This document shows, piece by piece, positions 6,695 through 9,202 of a stretch of 9,202 nucleotides of DNA (position 1 is the first letter of the stretch; every line of letters begins with the position of its first letter). This DNA comes from Rhodospirillales bacterium. Its GTDB lineage: Bacteria > Pseudomonadota > Alphaproteobacteria > Rhodospirillales > JABHCV01. The notes under the pieces were generated by a model, which saw only the letters and a program-made list of their open reading frames with translations, ran no database searches and was not told where the DNA came from. A program made the position numbers and the translations under genes. The DNA is taken from contig JADHSW010000115.1 of assembly GCA_016776705.1 (NCBI GenBank), positions 1 to 9,202 on the forward strand, written 5' to 3'.

Positions 6695-8059
6695 ATGGGC
6701 GACTATAAATACAATCTATCCGAAGACCGCATTCCGAAGCATTGGTACAACATTCAGGCGGACCTGCCAGAGCCACTGGCTCCGGTGCTGCATCCGGGTA
6801 CGGGTCAGCCGATCGGGCCAGATGATCTGGCGCCGTTGTTCCCTATGGCATGCATCATTCAGGAAGTAACCCAGGAGCGGGAAATCGAAATTCCCGAGCC
6901 TGTGCGCGACGTCTACAAGTTATGGCGTCCGGCGCCGCTTTACCGTGCCCGTCGCCTGGAACAGGCTTTGGATACACCGGCCAAGATTTACTACAAGTAC
7001 GAGGGCGTCAGCCCGTCCGGCAGTCACAAACCCAACACCGCCGTCGCTCAGGCCTTTTATAACAAGGAAGAAGGGGTCAAAAAGCTTTCGACGGAAACCG
7101 GCGCCGGTCAGTGGGGGTCATCGCTGGCCTTCGCAGGAAACCTGTTTGACCTTGAAGTGAATGTCTTCATGGTCAAGGTCAGCTACAACCAGAAACCATA
7201 CCGTCGCGCCTTGATGGAAACTTATGGCGCACGCTGTGTGGCGAGCCCCAGCAACGAAACAGAATCCGGCAGGGCGATCCTTGCTAAGGACCCGGATTCC
7301 ACGGGCAGCCTGGGCATCGCCATTTCCGAAGCCGTCGAAGTGGCGGCCCAGAATGACGATACCAAATATGCCCTTGGCAGTGTCCTCAACCACGTCCTGT
7401 TGCATCAGACCATCATTGGCATGGAAGCCATGGAACAGATGGAAATGGCGGGGGATGATCCGGACATCGTCATCGGTTGCGCCGGTGGCGGTTCCAACTT
7501 CGCCGGACTGGCCTTCCCGTTCCTGGGCGCGCAGATGCGCGGCGGCAAAAAACGTCAGGTCATCGCCGTTGAACCGGCAGCCTGCCCGACCCTGACCCGC
7601 GGCACCTTTGCCTATGACTTTGGCGACACCGCCCACCTTACCCCGTTGGTCAAGATGCACACGCTGGGATCAACTTTCGTGCCGTCCGGCATTCACGCCG
7701 GGGGGCTTCGCTACCACGGCATGTCACCGCTGGTCAGCCATCTGGTCGCTTTGGGACTGGTGGAACCAGTGGCCTATCATCAGACCGGTTGCTTCGAAGC
7801 AGGACTGCAGTTCGCCCGCGCCGAAGGCATCGTACCCGCGCCGGAATCGACCCACGCGGTCAAAGCCGCCGTCGATCAGGCCTTGAAGTGCAAGGAAGAG
7901 GGAACCTCCAGGACGATCCTGTTCAACCTGTCCGGTCATGGTCACTTTGACATGCAGGCCTATATGGACTTCCTGGGCGGCAAGCTGAAGGACGAAGAAT
8001 ACGACCATGCGGCGCTGAGCGCTGCAATGTCCGAACTGCCGGAAGTAGCGGCCGAATAG
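6695..8059 (+). CDS. trpB2: TrpB2-type tryptophan synthase beta chain (PLP enzyme)
   Basis: A 454-residue fold-type II PLP enzyme. The PLP-binding lysine is K112 in SGSHKPNTA, the presumed catalytic glutamate is E134 in TETGAGQWG, the phosphate-binding glycine loop is GCAGGGSN (261-268), and the C-terminal LSGHGHFD (412-419) is typical. The long N-terminal extension (~residues 1-75, PKHWYNIQADLPEPLAPVLHPGTG) and overall length distinguish TrpB2 from the ~400-residue TrpB1 that pairs with TrpA. TrpB2 enzymes make tryptophan from indole and serine, and are thought to salvage indole or work independently of the alpha subunit; a few condense serine with other acceptors. No trpA or other trp gene is nearby, which fits a stand-alone salvage role. 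The ATG at 6695 has GGGGAG (6683-6688) 6 bases upstream, in a site that can be masked by a leader repeat. A strong terminator follows. Confidence 0.92.
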   Translation: MGDYKYNLSEDRIPKHWYNIQADLPEPLAPVLHPGTGQPIGPDDLAPLFPMACIIQEVTQEREIEIPEPVRDVYKLWRPAPLYRARRLEQALDTPAKIYYKYEGVSPSGSHKPNTAVAQAFYNKEEGVKKLSTETGAGQWGSSLAFAGNLFDLEVNVFMVKVSYNQKPYRRALMETYGARCVASPSNETESGRAILAKDPDSTGSLGIAISEAVEVAAQNDDTKYALGSVLNHVLLHQTIIGMEAMEQMEMAGDDPDIVIGCAGGGSNFAGLAFPFLGAQMRGGKKRQVIAVEPAACPTLTRGTFAYDFGDTAHLTPLVKMHTLGSTFVPSGIHAGGLRYHGMSPLVSHLVALGLVEPVAYHQTGCFEAGLQFARAEGIVPAPESTHAVKAAVDQALKCKEEGTSRTILFNLSGHGHFDMQAYMDFLGGKLKDEEYDHAALSAAMSELPEVAAE

Positions 8060-8082
8060 GCTTTCTGTAATATGAGTTGATG

Positions 8083-8117
8083 AAGGGCGGGTCGTTTATG
8101 GCCCGCCTTTTTTTTTT
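8083..8117 (+). terminator. Rho-independent terminator of trpB2
   Basis: GGCGGG (8086-8091) pairs with CCCGCC (8102-8107), extended outward by a G-T and two A-T pairs, with a 10-base loop. It is followed by ten Ts (8108-8117). It lies 24 bases after the trpB2 stop and closes that transcript. Confidence 0.93.
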
Positions 8118-8214
8118 GAGTTTCAGCACAATGGACGTTTTGGTTATATTGTGGATGATGATTTGGAACGTATGTAAAGTGATAAAGCATTGTCGGTTTC
8201 AGGGAGAAAAGAGC

Positions 8215-8803
8215 ATGTCCGTTAGAAAGTTTAATCCGGGGCAATGGGCCATGCGTGTCCTGACGGCGGTCCTGTTTATCCTTGCGCAACCTGCCTCAAA
8301 GGCATTTTCGGCTGATGCCTGGTATCCCCTTGAAATTGACGTTTGGGACCCTCCTTTTAATAGTGAGCGACATCGCGCAAATGAGACCTATGTTCCACTG
8401 CAAAAGGCTGACAAGGCATGGAAAATCTGTGCATCTATTCCCCATTTGAAAGACCCGTACTGGACCGCTGTCAATTACGGCCTGATTGATCAGGCCAAGC
8501 TGATGGGTGTCGGGTTGCGCCTGTTCGAGGCAGGCGGGTATGGCAATCTGGAAACCCAACGAAAACAAATCCAGGAATGCATGGCGACCGGTGCGGATGC
8601 GCTAATCATCGGTGGCATCAGCGCCGAGGGCCTGGATGACCTGATTGGGGAATATACGGGCAAGGATAAAGTCGTCATCGATATGATCAATGGAATTAAT
8701 TCGCCGAAGTTGACCGCGCGCAGCGGCGTCGATTTCTGGGATATGGGTTTTCTAACCGCCAAATACATTCGTGAGATCGAGAAGGGCGCTCAGGGAAAAA
8801 TAA
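8215..8803 (+). pseudogene. torT: torT-like TMAO-sensing periplasmic binding protein, truncated by an IS
   Basis: The first ~196 codons of a TorT-like protein. A signal peptide (basic MSVRKF, hydrophobic MRVLTAVLFILA, likely cut after AFS-A near residue 33) is followed by a type 1 periplasmic-binding N-terminal lobe. AWKICASIPHLKDPYW and NYGL (69-90), LRLFEAGGYGNLETQ (101-115), QIQECMATGADALIIGG (118-134) and VDFWDMGF (172-179) match E. coli TorT closely in order and wording. TorT binds TMAO in the periplasm and works with the TorS sensor kinase to induce TMAO reductase. Family members have ~340 residues; here the C-terminal lobe is missing because an IS begins at about 8804. The last five codons before the TAA at 8818-8820 come from the IS. 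The ATG at 8215 has AGGGAG (8201-8206) 8 bases upstream. The frame stays open upstream to 8077, but that lies inside the trpB2 terminator. Function is almost certainly lost. Confidence 0.85.
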
Positions 8804-8819
8804 GGGATCTATATACTTA

Positions 8820-8869
8820 ACTAGCCAGATTACCCTTGACTAGCCCGGTTATTTTGGCTAGTATAATCT
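8820..8869 (+). promoter_or_regulatory. IS subterminal repeats overlapping the transposase promoter
   Basis: ACTAGCC occurs twice (8820-8826 and 8839-8845) and once inverted as GGCTAGT (8856-8862). AGATTA (8827-8832) and TAATCT (8864-8869) extend the second pair into a longer hairpin. A perfect -10 box TATAAT (8862-8867) lies in the right arm, with TTGACT (8836-8841) upstream at a 20-base spacing, longer than ideal. The likely reading is a transposase promoter overlapped by sites the transposase could bind, giving self-repression; this is inferred. Confidence 0.5.
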
Positions 8870-8891
8870 CACATTAACAAGGAAGTGTGAG

Positions 8892-9202
8892 ATGTCTAAA
8901 CCAGAAACTATCAGCTTTTATGAGTTCTTCCAACGGTTCCCCGATGAGGAAGCCGCCCGGTTGTTCTTTGAGAATAAGCGTTGGCCGAATGGGGCGGAAT
9001 GCCCTCATTGTGGTTCGAGCGAAGTTTCTGAATGCAAAAACCATATTCCCATGCCTTATCGCTGCAAGTCATGTCGCAAGCATTTTAGCGTTCGCGTCGG
9101 CATGGTTCTCGCAGAGTCCCGCCTTCCCCTGCACAAGTGGTTAATGGCGATCTACATGATGACGACGGCCCGCAAAGGTATTCCGTCAACACAGATGGCC
9201 CG
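8892..9202 (+). CDS. IS1595-family transposase, N-terminal part
   Basis: The frame opens at ATG 8892, with AAGGAAG (8879-8885) 6 bases upstream, and is still open at the window edge after 103 full codons. It begins MSKPETISFYEFFQRFPDEE and has the N-terminal zinc ribbon of IS1595 transposases: CPHC at residues 37-40 and CKSC at 58-61, then RKHFSVRVGMVLAESRLPLHKWLMAIYMM, the conserved 'F-S-V-R-x-G-T/M-V-x-x-x-S-x-x-P' run. The DDE-type catalytic domain should follow beyond the window, so whether the enzyme is intact cannot be judged. It would cut and move the element that interrupts torT. Confidence 0.92.
   Translation, partial: MSKPETISFYEFFQRFPDEEAARLFFENKRWPNGAECPHCGSSEVSECKNHIPMPYRCKSCRKHFSVRVGMVLAESRLPLHKWLMAIYMMTTARKGIPSTQMA

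Larger units (their letters stand above)
8804..9202 (+). mobile_element. IS1595-family insertion sequence, left part
   Basis: The left end is placed at about 8804 (GGGATCTATATAC), exactly where the torT homology stops. The preceding eight bases AAAAATAA (8796-8803) would be the AT-rich 8-bp target duplication expected for this family. The element runs off the window with its transposase still open, so the right end, second target copy and any passenger gene are not visible. The precise terminus is inferred. Confidence 0.82.

Noticed and set aside
6609..6869. 86-codon frame whose ATG overlaps the leader ORF stop
   Set aside because: It mostly lies inside trpB2 in another frame, shows no recognisable protein features and has no RBS of its own.
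7118..7660. 180-codon open frame antisense to trpB2
   Set aside because: Shadow of the conserved TrpB2 coding sequence; composition is that expected for an antisense frame.
8077..8214. Upstream in-frame extension of the torT-like gene from an ATG at 8077
   Set aside because: The extension runs through the trpB2 terminator hairpin and T run and has no RBS; the ATG at 8215 has a good RBS and begins a signal peptide.

Overview
The window looks like a chromosomal segment of an alphaproteobacterium, probably a Rhodospirillales-type organism. It is moderately GC-rich. The Nfu_N-type iron-sulfur protein, the Do-family protease tail and the TrpB2-type enzyme are all of alphaproteobacterial character. 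This placement comes from recalled family resemblance, not from a search.

Layout, left to right. (1) Positions 1-317 hold the last PDZ domain of a DegP/HtrA-like periplasmic protease, closed by a strong intrinsic terminator. (2) Positions 394-1983 encode a U32-family protein of the TrhP (YegQ) tRNA-hydroxylation type, with an extra cysteine-rich tail. (3) Positions 2155-5010 hold three same-strand genes: an unusual Nfu-type iron-sulfur protein with two C-terminal NifU-like domains, one lacking its cysteines; an ATP-grasp ligase of the L-amino-acid-ligase type; and a class I SAM-dependent methyltransferase. The last two are only 18 bases apart and are very likely co-transcribed. (4) Positions 5061-6308, minus strand, encode a YcaD-like MFS transporter that converges on the methyltransferase. 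(5) Positions 6309-6694 are a structured divergent intergenic region. It contains a 15-bp hairpin, a short leader ORF with a strong ribosome binding site, a terminator-like hairpin with a T7 run, and an inverted repeat that can mask the trpB2 ribosome binding site. (6) Positions 6695-8059 encode a TrpB2-type tryptophan synthase beta chain, followed by a textbook terminator. (7) Positions 8215-8803 are the first ~196 codons of a torT-like TMAO-sensing periplasmic protein, cut off by an IS1595-family insertion sequence. The left end and first 103 transposase codons of that element fill the rest of the window.

The genes are mostly independent housekeeping or accessory units. The possible functional module is the ATP-grasp ligase with the methyltransferase, which could make and methylate a small amide or peptide; the product cannot be read from sequence. 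The most notable observations are the Nfu domain architecture, the structured trpB2 leader and the inactivation of torT by the IS. I see no CRISPR array, tRNA or rRNA gene, or defence island.
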